This document shows positions 54,705-64,000 of a DNA stretch of 64,000 nt, in pieces (the first letter of the stretch is position 1; the number at the start of each line of letters is the position of its first letter). The stretch spans positions 3,844,810 through 3,908,809 of the forward strand of contig NZ_JABBGC010000001.1 in assembly GCF_012927205.1 (NCBI RefSeq), in the 5' to 3' direction. The DNA comes from Chitinophaga fulva (GTDB lineage Bacteria; Bacteroidota; Bacteroidia; Chitinophagales; Chitinophagaceae). Both the position numbers and the translations under genes were made by a program. Below the pieces are notes generated by a model. The model was not told the DNA's origin. It did not search any database and saw only the letters and a list, made by a program, of their open reading frames with translations.

Positions 54705-57700
54705 CTATGGTAACATATAGCTTTCAAACGGTTGGTGTATTTCATTAAAAAGTTGTTCTCGGAGTGACTTTCTTGTAGAACTGAAGGTCGCTTGCGTCGT
54801 AAGAAATCGTTCGAAATATGTTGCGGGAAAAGAGTGACGATGTTTTTCCAACCAGGTTTGGAAACGTTCAAAGGCATATTGGGTTCTGATAACACCCTTT
54901 TCAAAGTAGGTCAGGCATGTATCTGCAGTTTGAATGATATCCGTTTTTTTCTTTGGAAGCTCGGTCAGTACATAAATATCTTCCTGAAGATACTTTGCCA
55001 TGGCTTCATTTAATTCCTCTGACATATTGCTTAATATCTCAATTTCGGAGAAGAGCTGTATGTAGTTCATTATGTTTGCTACAAAGCTATCTTTATTTGC
55101 AGGATTTAAAGCAGTAAAAAAGTCGGACAATTTAACTACGGCGTGGTGGCTGCTTGACCATTCGCTGAAATACAGTATTGCTGCAGCCGTCCAGTTTTTA
55201 ATTTCGTCAGGACTATTCGTGTAGATCTCAATGATGGTCTGGAGGATGTTGGGCCATTTTAATCTCGGTCTGTTGTCTCCTTCCAGCACAAACGTTTTTG
55301 CGAGTTGGTAGATAGCTAACTGATGAGCCGGGGTTTTCGTGTCATTAATGTAATGGTGAAGAACATTATTCCAGAAACGATAATCTGTATAGTCCAGATG
55401 ATAATAGTTGCTTTCTATATATATTATCGTTAGGCAATGTAAGAGAAAACTTTCACTGATGATGGATAATATTTCCGCTATATTTTCCTTGTCAAGGGGA
55501 TGGCCGCAAATTGCAATCTGTATGTTTGGGTTAGAGTAACCAGTCAAAGCAATTGCCTGTATTGCTTTGATTTCCGTCTTTACTTTATGGCACAATAAGT
55601 CTTGCTCAGCGGGTGTGAGGTTTTCCCATTGAGGGAGTAAGTATCTGAATGCCACACCCCGAAAAAATGGGACCTTACTCGATGTAAGGCTATCGATGAT
55701 TGTGAGTCTCTCGTTGAAGGATAGCTGTAACATAAATGAGCAAAAAAAGATCATTAGATCCTCAAAGACTTCCTCCCGGCCTTCATACTGATCCGGGAAT
55801 CTCTTTATCCAGCGCAACCATGACTGTGTTATTTTCAGATTATCGAGTGGTGGAAGCTTTTCAATTGCGGTTTTTAACGTTACAGCAAATCTGGGTGAAT
55901 GGTAGCGGACATTAATCGGTAGTTGGGGTAAGATGACTGGCATCACCTTGGCCCAGACATCCCACATGTCGGAACACACTTCTTCTTCAATTTCATTCTC
56001 CCAGTCGAATGAGTTGTGAGAGTAGCCAATATCGAATTGAGTTATAAAGTCGAGACTTCTAAGAGGTATCCACTTTTTCGAGAATGCCTCAATTATCCAT
56101 TGACTAACTTTGGTTTTGTTGGCAGGCAGGGAGAAATAAGGATAGGCCCTCCAGGCACCCTTTACTACATGGAACAAGACCTCTGGAGAATCTTCAAAAA
56201 AAAGCATTTCCAGTAATGCAATATTACTATCGGAGGCACTTGCAGCCAGCAGATAGGCAGCGGATTCTTTAATGAATGATTCGTTGAACAATAGGGCCTT
56301 TTGTAACGATGCAATATCAGCTGTTACACGAGATTTTGTGTGTCGGGCTTTATTCTCCATATAATCCAGGTATTGCCAGGCCTGCTGTGGAGATACTGAT
56401 ACCCCTTTGGCCAGTTTTTGGCGAATCCGGTTTGCATCTGTTTCTGGAATAGTTTTCCAGTCTTTCATGCGCCAGATCAGGGAGCCTTTTCTCACAGGAA
56501 AGTATGGTATTCCACCGTGCCATTTCATCGCATGAGTGTTATTGCCGGGATCTTCGATTCTCTTCCGAATAGTTTTCCTGAGTTCGGTATTAAGTTGGTC
56601 GTAATAGGACAGTAGTATATAGAACGATTGATCCTGTATACTTGGAAATATGGAGCGAAGGCCCGTTTCTGCTACTTCCAGCAGATGGCGCAGATAACTA
56701 CTCTGTCGTTGGGAAGCGGCTTGTTGCAGTACCCAACTGATAGCATTGATCGCATGTGTAGCCACATTATAGTTTACGGTCGAAAGGCAGCGGATCAGCA
56801 TTCGCCTGATTTCCTGATGGCCCGGATCGGGGCAAGGAACCAGGCATTGCCTAGCTGCCTGCAGATAGATAGGATGACGAAACCGGTAATGCTCATCTTC
56901 TCTTGTGATATATCCACGGTCTTCGAAATTATCCAGGGTATTCTGCAATGTGGGTGACAGCTTATAAGTCAGTTTAAACGAAGGGAAAGGGGCCGTATCG
57001 TTTTTCCACTTTATTTCTGGTGGGATGTTCCCATATTCTGGCAGTAGGCCGGGTTGTTCTTCAGCGGTATCATCTGACACAAAAGCGATCTCTTCGACTG
57101 AACAACCCGTGATTGTATCTGCCAGGCAGGAAAGCATGGCAAAGTCCTTTTTTAGCTTAGAAGGGATTTCCAGCATAATCCGTTCCGCATCTATATAGGC
57201 ATAAGTCCTGACGGCAATTGGGTCTGATAGCCTCACCTCCGCCGCATTCCTGGCCAGATGGTCCAGGTGCCCTGGTTGCAGTAAGGTGCCTGTTGGTTCC
57301 TGCTTCAAAAGATTCGTTACCGTTTCAGACAACACAGAATTTATTTTCCCGCTGCCGTCAACCATCTTCATCCAGATCTGTTGCAGGAAACTGCGGTCAG
57401 TCACAGTGAGGTCATTCCAGGACAGCATCGGTCCGGAGGCGGTGCGTAACACTCTTTCGTTGCTGGTAACGATCAGGTACCGGCGGGTATGCTGTGGCAG
57501 GTTTTTAATGAGCTTTTGAAGCTTTAACAACTGATTGGTAACCGGAGTCTCGGGAAGATGTCCGAAAGGGTCGTCCAACAGATACAGCCTCTCTTCGTTA
57601 CCGGAACTAAGGAGAAATGACTCGGCAGCATCTATGGAATGAGAGTAGCCGGATGTCATTTCAGATGATAATAGTAAAGACCAGCAGATACTTTTGGCGG

Positions 57701-58556
57701 TATCTGACTTTCCGCAGAGAGAAGGCCCTGTGAGCAGCAGGTAGCTATCTGACTGTAATAATTGCTTCAGCCGGGTTTCATCTGGCCTGGGGATATACGA
57801 AGAAGGGAGGAAGGGTAGATGTATCTGCGGCCTGCGTAAGATGTTTTTGAAGGCAGGAATAAAACTGTCAGCCCCACCTTTTGACCGGTTGATAAGTTTA
57901 ATAAGCTGATCAGCGATGATGGGCCTGGAAGAGGAGGCAATCTTATGTTGGTTTGCCAGTAACAGGTCTACTCTATGGAGTAGGTCCGGCTCTGTCATCC
58001 CCTCAATAATAAAGCATCTGGCCATCAGATTTTTCAGCTGGTCAATGTCCGCAGAGAACAGGGCAGAAAGTTGCTGACAGGTTTGGTTTCGTGCAGGGGC
58101 CAGCACTTTGCGCTTGTCCTGAACGGAGCCCAGTTTAGACGCAAGTTGCCTGAGTATGGTTTGTGTTGGTTTGAACTGAATATGTTCGAAAGAGTCTTTG
58201 TCAGACAGAATGGATAACTTCCCTACGTCATCCGTGACAGTGGTATTAATGACAAAATATGCCCGCAATTGCGGATCGTTGATCATTCGTGTGATCAGGC
58301 AGCTGGTAGTCGACTGTTCCTCAAAATGGCACAGCATTTCAGCCAGGTCATGGAGGTCGAGGCGAGCCTTACGTCTCTTAACCTGCAATTCCACCGGAAT
58401 CAGAGTGTCGCTGACCTGTAGTTGAAAAAAGGCATCCTCCCGGCCCACTGCTTCTGTCCAGCCGGAGCTGACGTTGTCAATTAACTGAAGTGCGAAGAAG
58501 GTGGTGACGATATATTGATAATCGTATCCTTTCTGTCCATCGACGGTTGCAGGCAT
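54705..58556 (-). CDS. Putative defence protein: nuclease-like domain, STAND NTPase, helical repeats
   Basis: A 1283-residue soluble protein. Residues 1-150 look like a PD-(D/E)xK nuclease of the Cap4/Avs effector type: GYDYQY at 10-15, E40-D41, and the ExQxK core in VELQVKRR (E56, Q58, K60). A P-loop follows with Walker A GPSLCGKS (277-284), Walker B LYLLDD (324-329) and sensor-like LIVTSNERV (361-369), typical of STAND ATPases (nSTAND3-like in appearance). From about 560 to the end the protein is made of helical pairs resembling HEAT/TPR repeats, the usual sensor part. The whole matches single-gene anti-phage STAND (Avs-like) proteins that recognise a phage protein and then cut DNA. No partner gene is adjacent. 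Defence is inferred, not shown. Confidence 0.72.
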   Translation of the reverse strand: MPATVDGQKGYDYQYIVTTFFALQLIDNVSSGWTEAVGREDAFFQLQVSDTLIPVELQVKRRKARLDLHDLAEMLCHFEEQSTTSCLITRMINDPQLRAYFVINTTVTDDVGKLSILSDKDSFEHIQFKPTQTILRQLASKLGSVQDKRKVLAPARNQTCQQLSALFSADIDQLKNLMARCFIIEGMTEPDLLHRVDLLLANQHKIASSSRPIIADQLIKLINRSKGGADSFIPAFKNILRRPQIHLPFLPSSYIPRPDETRLKQLLQSDSYLLLTGPSLCGKSDTAKSICWSLLLSSEMTSGYSHSIDAAESFLLSSGNEERLYLLDDPFGHLPETPVTNQLLKLQKLIKNLPQHTRRYLIVTSNERVLRTASGPMLSWNDLTVTDRSFLQQIWMKMVDGSGKINSVLSETVTNLLKQEPTGTLLQPGHLDHLARNAAEVRLSDPIAVRTYAYIDAERIMLEIPSKLKKDFAMLSCLADTITGCSVEEIAFVSDDTAEEQPGLLPEYGNIPPEIKWKNDTAPFPSFKLTYKLSPTLQNTLDNFEDRGYITREDEHYRFRHPIYLQAARQCLVPCPDPGHQEIRRMLIRCLSTVNYNVATHAINAISWVLQQAASQRQSSYLRHLLEVAETGLRSIFPSIQDQSFYILLSYYDQLNTELRKTIRKRIEDPGNNTHAMKWHGGIPYFPVRKGSLIWRMKDWKTIPETDANRIRQKLAKGVSVSPQQAWQYLDYMENKARHTKSRVTADIASLQKALLFNESFIKESAAYLLAASASDSNIALLEMLFFEDSPEVLFHVVKGAWRAYPYFSLPANKTKVSQWIIEAFSKKWIPLRSLDFITQFDIGYSHNSFDWENEIEEEVCSDMWDVWAKVMPVILPQLPINVRYHSPRFAVTLKTAIEKLPPLDNLKITQSWLRWIKRFPDQYEGREEVFEDLMIFFCSFMLQLSFNERLTIIDSLTSSKVPFFRGVAFRYLLPQWENLTPAEQDLLCHKVKTEIKAIQAIALTGYSNPNIQIAICGHPLDKENIAEILSIISESFLLHCLTIIYIESNYYHLDYTDYRFWNNVLHHYINDTKTPAHQLAIYQLAKTFVLEGDNRPRLKWPNILQTIIEIYTNSPDEIKNWTAAAILYFSEWSSSHHAVVKLSDFFTALNPANKDSFVANIMNYIQLFSEIEILSNMSEELNEAMAKYLQEDIYVLTELPKKKTDIIQTADTCLTYFEKGVIRTQYAFERFQTWLEKHRHSFPATYFERFLTTQATFSSTRKSLREQLFNEIHQPFESYMLP

Positions 58557-58694
58557 GCTACTTTCACAAATTAAAACAATGAAATATAAGCTACTAATTT
58601 AAGGTTTTTAGCAATTGGGAATATTCGTTTATTTTATTTGAGTTTTAAACCCGGTAAATTGCAACCGATTTAAAAAAACACACAACCGTTCAAG

Positions 58695-59303
58695 ATGAAT
58701 GCAACCTTTCTCCGTTACCTCGTTTTACCCGAAGAAGAAAAACTACTCAGCACCGCTACCGATGATGAACAACTGCTCGACGCGCTGTTGAAACAACAAT
58801 ACCTGACCGTCACCGACTGGAAAGGGGAGGATACACCCAGGCAGATCGGGAATTTCCTGCAGGCAAGGCTACACGCCCTCAAGCCAGGCTTTCATTTGGA
58901 TATTGACAGCGTTTATACGTCTATGGAGGCGGAAGCTTCCGGCTTTGAAGCCGGCGACGGTATTCCTTTCCTGTTGACATCATTTCAGACTTTATTGGAA
59001 GAAGAAGGTTTTATCATTGTCTTGCTGGACCGTGGCAACGATAGCTATTATATCGGCCTGATACCAGGTAACAATAAAAAGAACCTCAAAAAACAATCCA
59101 CCCCATTGGGAAAGTGGCGGGCCTTTGGAGAGCTCTCCGGGGAGGTACTGTATACCGTCTACTGTTCTTGTGGCTCGATGAACGTATGGCAGGTGAAGCG
59201 GGGAGAACTAATAGACGAGGAAGGTACCTGTGAACGCTGCGGCCAGGAGATTTTTGATAAGAAAGGCAAAACCTCTTTCCCGGTCATCACCGAATACATC
59301 TAG
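58695..59303 (+). CDS. Zinc-ribbon-containing protein of unknown function
   Basis: A 202-residue cytosolic protein. The first 140 residues are mixed alpha/beta without a recognised motif. The C-terminal 50 hold YCSCGSMN and CERCGQE, a CxC / CxxC zinc-ribbon-like set. It is divergent from the STAND gene with 138 bases between and shows no signal peptide. I do not recognise the family; regulatory or structural roles are both possible. Confidence 0.6.
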   Translation: MNATFLRYLVLPEEEKLLSTATDDEQLLDALLKQQYLTVTDWKGEDTPRQIGNFLQARLHALKPGFHLDIDSVYTSMEAEASGFEAGDGIPFLLTSFQTLLEEEGFIIVLLDRGNDSYYIGLIPGNNKKNLKKQSTPLGKWRAFGELSGEVLYTVYCSCGSMNVWQVKRGELIDEEGTCERCGQEIFDKKGKTSFPVITEYI

Positions 59304-59407
59304 TGTATGGATACTGATTGCCACGCTATATGACAATTTTTAGCGATTTTTCCTGATTGCGAAAATCAATTTCCGGATGGCGTAACTATACCGGGATGAG
59401 CAGCCCC

Positions 59408-59415
59408 TACTTTTG
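59408..59415 (+). promoter_or_regulatory. Likely -7 element of the TonB receptor operon
   Basis: TACTTTTG, an exact TAnnTTTG, 22 bases before the ATG at 59438. No clear -33 TTTG is present, so a regulator such as Fur may matter. It supports the 59438 start over the upstream ATG at 59357. Confidence 0.45.
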
Positions 59416-59437
59416 CACGCAAAATGTAAAAGATATC

Positions 59438-61846
59438 ATGGAGCCATACTATCTGCGAATCCCGGTGAAACGCTTGACTATACTGTTAGTATTCCTGTTC
59501 GCTTTGTGCGGACAGGCCGCAGCAGACGATATATTGTCTGCCATCAAAGGAAAAGTGCTTACCTCAGACGGGTTGCCCGCACCATACGTTACCGTTAGAA
59601 TACAACATTCCAATCACGGCGCCCTCACAGACGCCAATGGCGAATTTGTTATCAAAAGGGTTAAACCCGGTAAATATACCCTGGTGATATCCCTGATCGG
59701 ATATGAAAATGTATCGCAGGAAGTAGAGGTGGAAACGGATAAGATATCCCAGGCCACTATTACATTAGGTGCTTCCGGTCAACAGATGAAGGAAGTGACC
59801 GTTGTAGGAGAGTATAACAAATATACCGTCCTCACCCCTTCCAATTCTCTCCGCCTCAATGCACCGTTAGTAGAGATACCACAAAGTATTTCTGAAGTCT
59901 CCAAAGAAGTGCTGGCAGACCAACAGATATTCAACATGCATGAGGGCGTTACCCGCAACGTGAGCGGCGCCTCCCGGCTGGGCCACTGGGACATGTATTC
60001 CAATATCCAGGTCCGTGGCTCCCGCGCCAGCTCGCTGCGCAACGGCATGAACGTTTATATCAGCTCCTGGAGCCCGCTCACGGAAGATATGAGCATGGTG
60101 GACAGGATCGAATTCGTGAAAGGCCCCGCCGGCTTTATGATGTCCAACGGAGAGCCCGGCGGCATGTACAACGTAGTGACCAAAAAACCTACCGGCATCG
60201 ATCAGGGAGAAGTAACGTTGTCCCTTGGCAGTTATGACAACTACCGCACCACGCTGGACCTCGACGGCAAGCTGTCTAAAAACGGCAAACTGCTGTACCG
60301 CCTTAATTTCGCCGGTGAACTGAAAAACGGCTGGCGCGATTTCGATTATACCAACCGCTACAGCATCGCTCCGGTAGTGAAATACCTGATAGACGAGAAG
60401 AATTCCGTCACACTGGAATACAACCTCCAGTACATGCAGTTGCCTGTTATAGGTGGTAACTACTCCTTCTCTAAACGTGGCTATGGCGATCTGCCGATGA
60501 ATTTCACCACGATAGAAGGTAATATGGACCCTACCAAAATCAGCGATAACAGCCTGATGGCTTTTTATGAGCACAAGTTCAACCCCGACTGGAAACTGAC
60601 CGCGCAGTTTGGTTATTTCCATTACAAACAGACCGGTCAAAGTATGTGGCCCTCCGGTTTCTCCACAAAAGGAAATGACAGCCTGTTACAACGGAACATG
60701 AATATCTGGGACGCGTTGGGGCTCAATAAAACCGCACAGGTATTTGTGAACGGCACCTTTCGTACCGGTGCGCTGACGCATAACATCCTCGGCGGCGTAG
60801 ACATGAAATACAGCAACTATTACGCTGACTGGGCGCAGGGCGCTGCTTTTGGCGATTCTACCTTCAATATCTATAAACCTAAACACGGAGGCGTAACGCA
60901 GCCCAAATGGGACCGCTCTGCGGATATCCGTACCCGTGGGGTGCAATATAATTATGGCTACAGCGCCTTTTATTTGCAGGACCAGATCGGCTTCTTTGAA
61001 GACCGCCTGCGCGTAACACTGGCCGGCCGCTACACTACCAACAACGTGATAAGTCCTTATGACGGCACCAATAAAGACAGCAAATTCACGCCCCGCTTCG
61101 GTGTCAGCTACTCCTTCGACAGAAACAGCTCTATATATGGCGTATATGACGTCAGCTTTATCCAGAATCCCGGCCTGGACTGGGAGAGAAAAGCATTTGG
61201 TCCCATGACCGGTGACAATATTGAGTTTGGTATCAAACGCGACTGGTTCAAAGGCCGCTTTACCTCCACACTGGCGGTATACCAGATCACTAAAAACAAT
61301 GTGCTGACTACCGATCTGGACCACCCTGATCCGGTCACCAAAAATTTCATCTACAGTCGTCAGAGTGGCCAGCAGCGTATTAAGGGACTGGAAGTAGACC
61401 TCCAGGGAGAAGTGGTGAAAGGCCTGAACATGGTCGTGAATTACGCCTACACCGATGGCGTTGTGTCCAAAGACGCGAAGCCTGAATTACAAGGTAATTA
61501 TGTGCCCGGCATCGCCAAACATATTCAAAACACATGGCTGACTTACACCATAGGCAACGGTGTCCTGAAAGGGCTTCGTGCTAATGTGGGCTATCAGTAC
61601 CAGGCTGGCCGTGTAGCTGGGCAGGTATATGACAAAAGTGAAAACTTCCTGCCCGACTATTTCCGGATGGACGCAGGCCTCGGATATACGGTCAACAAAT
61701 TCAGCGTGAATGTGCTGGTCAATAATGTGCTGAACAAATACCTGTTCACCGGTGCGCCTTCTGCGGATGGTTATGGCAATAAAATCTACTACTGGCAAAC
61801 AGAACCCGGACGTAACGTACGGATGAACGTTGGCTATCGTTTTTAA
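59438..61846 (+). CDS. TonB-dependent siderophore-type receptor
   Basis: An 802-residue outer-membrane receptor: signal peptide (cleavage near QAAA-D), carboxypeptidase-like beta-domain (IKGKVLTSDGLPAPYVTVRI, about 25-110), plug (EVTVVGEY; IPQSISEVSKEVLADQQ; RVEFVKGP-type DRIEFVKGPAGFMM, EPGGMYNVVTKKP) and a 22-strand barrel ending MNVGYRF. The IPQSISxV and KGPAG segments mark the ferri-siderophore branch (FhuA/FhuE-like), not SusC. It is the first gene of an operon with a DUF4198 protein and a PepSY membrane protein, a known iron-uptake grouping. An upstream ATG at 59357 lies before the -7 element and is not preferred. Confidence 0.9.
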   Translation: MEPYYLRIPVKRLTILLVFLFALCGQAAADDILSAIKGKVLTSDGLPAPYVTVRIQHSNHGALTDANGEFVIKRVKPGKYTLVISLIGYENVSQEVEVETDKISQATITLGASGQQMKEVTVVGEYNKYTVLTPSNSLRLNAPLVEIPQSISEVSKEVLADQQIFNMHEGVTRNVSGASRLGHWDMYSNIQVRGSRASSLRNGMNVYISSWSPLTEDMSMVDRIEFVKGPAGFMMSNGEPGGMYNVVTKKPTGIDQGEVTLSLGSYDNYRTTLDLDGKLSKNGKLLYRLNFAGELKNGWRDFDYTNRYSIAPVVKYLIDEKNSVTLEYNLQYMQLPVIGGNYSFSKRGYGDLPMNFTTIEGNMDPTKISDNSLMAFYEHKFNPDWKLTAQFGYFHYKQTGQSMWPSGFSTKGNDSLLQRNMNIWDALGLNKTAQVFVNGTFRTGALTHNILGGVDMKYSNYYADWAQGAAFGDSTFNIYKPKHGGVTQPKWDRSADIRTRGVQYNYGYSAFYLQDQIGFFEDRLRVTLAGRYTTNNVISPYDGTNKDSKFTPRFGVSYSFDRNSSIYGVYDVSFIQNPGLDWERKAFGPMTGDNIEFGIKRDWFKGRFTSTLAVYQITKNNVLTTDLDHPDPVTKNFIYSRQSGQQRIKGLEVDLQGEVVKGLNMVVNYAYTDGVVSKDAKPELQGNYVPGIAKHIQNTWLTYTIGNGVLKGLRANVGYQYQAGRVAGQVYDKSENFLPDYFRMDAGLGYTVNKFSVNVLVNNVLNKYLFTGAPSADGYGNKIYYWQTEPGRNVRMNVGYRF

Positions 61847-61866
61847 ACTTAAACCTGGATATAAAT

Positions 61867-62574
61867 ATGAAAAAGTTATTATTCTCAGCCTTATTATGCT
61901 GCTGCATGGCGACAGCGTTTGGACATGCTCTCTGGATAGAAACAATTGTAAACGGTAAGAAAGGACAGGCACAGGAAGTGAAAGTGTTCCTCGGCGAGTA
62001 TGCTGAGAACGAACGCGACTCCACCCAGAACTGGTTCAGCAACATGCGGGATTTTAAACTCTATCTCATTGATCCTTCCGGTAAAAAACAGCAACTGGAA
62101 TGCACGCCGGCCGGCAACCATTTCAAAGCTACTTTTACGCCACAAACAGATGGGGCTTATGTGCTGTACATCGATCATACCGTGCAGGAAGTGTATAGCG
62201 GCAGCAAAATCCGCTACTATGCGCAGGGTATCGTGCAGGTGAATCATGCCAAAGGTTTGGATAACCTGAAACAGAATGATTTTGTGTTGCTGACAGGTGG
62301 CGCTGCTCCCAAAAAAATAAACGTGCCGGAAAAAGTTTCCCTGCTGCATAAAACGAAAACCACGCTGCCTAAGGCTGAACTGGTGGTGCAGTCTCCTGAT
62401 GGCTGGACCAAAAAAGTAAAAAGCACCCAGGATGCTTTCTCCTATGTACCGGTTTGGAACGGCAGATATCTGTTGGAAGGCACTTTCACCGAAGATGAAA
62501 AAGGAGATCATGAAGGGAAACCTTATGAGCGTGTATGGCATTGCGTTACCTATTGCAAGGATGTAACTAAATAA
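61867..62574 (+). CDS. DUF4198-type periplasmic protein
   Basis: A 235-residue exported protein with signal peptide ending near TAFG-H. The mature protein begins HALWIET, so a histidine would be the first residue, as in several periplasmic metal-binding proteins. The rest is a beta-rich DUF4198-like fold. Two late cysteines and histidine (VWHCVTYC) may form a further metal or disulfide site. It lies between the siderophore receptor and the PepSY protein and probably assists metal or siderophore handling in the periplasm. The specific metal is not known. Confidence 0.75.
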   Translation: MKKLLFSALLCCCMATAFGHALWIETIVNGKKGQAQEVKVFLGEYAENERDSTQNWFSNMRDFKLYLIDPSGKKQQLECTPAGNHFKATFTPQTDGAYVLYIDHTVQEVYSGSKIRYYAQGIVQVNHAKGLDNLKQNDFVLLTGGAAPKKINVPEKVSLLHKTKTTLPKAELVVQSPDGWTKKVKSTQDAFSYVPVWNGRYLLEGTFTEDEKGDHEGKPYERVWHCVTYCKDVTK

Positions 62575-62579
62575 TCCAT

Positions 62580-63785
62580 ATGCCCTTAAAAAAGACTATC
62601 CTTAAAATACATCGCTGGCTCGGACTTACGTCCGGGCTGGTTGTTTTTATACTGGGCATCACCGGGTGTATCTACGCATTCATTGATGAGCTGAAACCGG
62701 TGGTGTACCGGCAGCGGATGTTTGTAGAGGCGCCCGTCGGTGCTCAACGTTTGCCCATGAACGTTATCATGGAAAAAGCCCAGGCGGCGGTAGGGAGCGA
62801 GTACAAGCTGCAACTGGCAGAAGTGCCGTTAGGGGCAGACAGGAGCGTGTCGTTCCGGACACTGAAAGTAAATCCGGAAGGGCTGACATACGCTGCCTAC
62901 ATGGAATATTTCTACCGGGTATACGTGGACCCCTACACGGGAAAAGTATTGAAGATAGAAAATACCAAATGGGAATTTTTTAATACGGTGGTCAATCTCC
63001 ATATTAATCTTTTACTCGGGCCAAAGGTCGGTGGGACTATCGTGAACTGGTCCGTGATTATTTTTGTGGTGATGCTGATCTCCGGGATTGTCCTCTGGTG
63101 GCCGGCCAACAAAGCTGCCGCCAAACAGCGCTTCCGTTTCAAATGGAAAGATTCTACCAAATGGAAACGCAAAAATTATGATCTGCACAATATCCTGGGC
63201 TTCTATGCCATGATCGTACTGCTGGTCATCTCCGTTACAGGATTGGTGATCTCTTATCAGTGGGTCAGCAACGGTATACAGTGGATTGCCAACGGCGGCA
63301 AACCGACGGTATTACCCGCCCCGGTGTTTTCAGACACAACTAACGTGAACGTATACTCGCTGGAGAAAATACTGGCAGATGCCGTGGTGAAGGCCCCGGA
63401 GGGGACTACTTTTTTTGTGAGTGTTCCGAAGAATGACAAAGCGGCCGTATCCGTGTTTGCCCGCAAAGACGGCAAACCTTTGTACAAAGCTACGCGCATG
63501 CAGTACGACCAGCATGCGGGGACCATGCTTACCCGCCGCACCTTCGCGGATATGGGTAATGGTGAACGGATCAATGCCATGAATTACGACATACATGTGG
63601 GCGCCGTGCTGGGCATACCAGGAAAGATATTGGCCTTCCTGGCCTCTCTTATCGCAGCTTCACTGCCGGTCACCGGGTTTTATATCTGGTGGGGAAGAAG
63701 GAATAAAAAACAGGTGGTGCCGCATGTGAACAAAAACAGTCATCCTAAAAAAGTCCGGCAGCAAGAACCGGTAACCCTGAAGTAA
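62580..63785 (+). CDS. PepSY-associated TM protein (PiuB-like)
   Basis: A 401-residue inner-membrane protein with four membrane segments and two periplasmic PepSY-type regions. The N-terminal KIHRWLGLTSGL, the NLHINLLLG, YDLHNILGFYAM and YDIHVGAVLGIPGK segments carry the conserved histidines typical of this family, thought to bind heme or act in reduction of ferric siderophores. The C-terminus is basic. It begins five bases after the DUF4198 stop and completes the iron-uptake operon. Confidence 0.88.
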   Translation: MPLKKTILKIHRWLGLTSGLVVFILGITGCIYAFIDELKPVVYRQRMFVEAPVGAQRLPMNVIMEKAQAAVGSEYKLQLAEVPLGADRSVSFRTLKVNPEGLTYAAYMEYFYRVYVDPYTGKVLKIENTKWEFFNTVVNLHINLLLGPKVGGTIVNWSVIIFVVMLISGIVLWWPANKAAAKQRFRFKWKDSTKWKRKNYDLHNILGFYAMIVLLVISVTGLVISYQWVSNGIQWIANGGKPTVLPAPVFSDTTNVNVYSLEKILADAVVKAPEGTTFFVSVPKNDKAAVSVFARKDGKPLYKATRMQYDQHAGTMLTRRTFADMGNGERINAMNYDIHVGAVLGIPGKILAFLASLIAASLPVTGFYIWWGRRNKKQVVPHVNKNSHPKKVRQQEPVTLK

Positions 63786-63841
63786 CATTAACCATATATC
63801 TTCTGCGTCCAAACAGGTCATTGTAAAGTGTTATCAGCATA

Positions 63842-64000
63842 ATGAACAGTACAGTAACGACCCGTATTATACTGGCGGATGCGCAACCTGTTTACAGAGA
63901 AGGGATCAAAAGTTTGTTAGCAGATCATCAAAATAACTACCAGATTGAAGAGGCAGGCAACAGCGAAGAGCTGCGGCCTGCTTTACTCACCTTTCAGCCG
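63842..64000 (+). CDS. Response regulator receiver, N-terminal part
   Basis: The first 53 residues of a protein cut by the window end. RIILADAQPVYREGIKSLLAD is the start of a NarL/FixJ-type receiver domain, with D13 at the acidic pocket. The phospho-acceptor and any LuxR-type DNA-binding domain lie beyond the window. It begins 56 bases after the PepSY gene on the same strand. Confidence 0.75.
   Translation, partial: MNSTVTTRIILADAQPVYREGIKSLLADHQNNYQIEEAGNSEELRPALLTFQP

Noticed and set aside
59867..60640. Long minus-strand open frame inside the siderophore receptor gene
   Set aside because: A shadow frame; the plus-strand receptor is unambiguous.
1..64000. CRISPR arrays, IS elements, prophage or replication origin
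   Set aside because: No repeat-spacer pattern, transposase, phage structural gene or dnaA-box cluster was noticed in the window.

Overview
The window looks like a chromosomal segment of a Bacteroidota soil or rhizosphere bacterium of the Chitinophagaceae type (Chitinophaga-like). Three complete ECF sigma / FecR anti-sigma / SusC / SusD systems, LytTR and 7TM-AraC regulators and frequent lipoprotein signals support this. So do promoters of the Bacteroidota form TTTG-N19/20-TAnnTTTG, seen before tRNA-Leu, the AraC gene and the Omp85 operon. No IS element, prophage or CRISPR array is visible.

Layout. 0-1.8 kb: the end of a TrmN6-like tRNA methyltransferase, a LYS1-type saccharopine dehydrogenase and tRNA-Leu(CAA). 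1.9-5.4 kb: a carbamoyltransferase that has lost its N-terminal domain, followed by an SGNH hydrolase, probably the remnant of a biosynthetic cluster. 5.5-8.8 kb: an AT-rich glycan group (PIG-L-like protein, GT4 glycosyltransferase, Wzx-like flippase). 9-11.4 kb: an unknown conserved protein, and a Crp-type regulator with a decarboxylase-type amidohydrolase. 11.8-20.5 kb: SusCD system A, with a GH18 endo-beta-N-acetylglucosaminidase lipoprotein and a glycerophosphodiesterase. 20.6-26.5 kb: an AT-rich signalling block with an Hpt-like protein, two related hybrid histidine kinases flanking a UbiA prenyltransferase, and a small frameshifted gene. 26.6-29.9 kb: a DUF4345 membrane protein, a lipoprotein esterase, a small outer-membrane protein and a 7TM-AraC regulator. 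30-33.8 kb: an operon of a beta-propeller/Omp85 fusion plus a LytS/LytTR pair, with a 21-bp-phased direct repeat just upstream of its promoter. 33.8-37 kb: ppsA divergent from an Lrp/AsnC regulator. 37-46.6 kb: system B, with two TlpA-like thioredoxin lipoproteins. 46.6-53.8 kb: DUF2200 and system C, convergent with B. 54-58.6 kb: a DUF4199 protein and a 1283-residue nuclease / STAND NTPase / helical-repeat protein that looks like a single-gene anti-phage defence system. 58.7-64 kb: a zinc-ribbon protein, a TonB receptor / DUF4198 / PepSY iron-uptake operon and the start of a response regulator.

The most promising candidates for undescribed biology are: (1) the kinase-UbiA-kinase block with its Hpt partner, (2) the Cap4/Avs-like STAND protein, (3) the LytTR-controlled propeller-Omp85 operon with its apparent operator, and (4) terminator-like hairpins pointing antisense in all three FecR-SusC gaps, which suggest cis-antisense RNAs opposite susC. 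All functional calls come from reading motifs; no database search was run.
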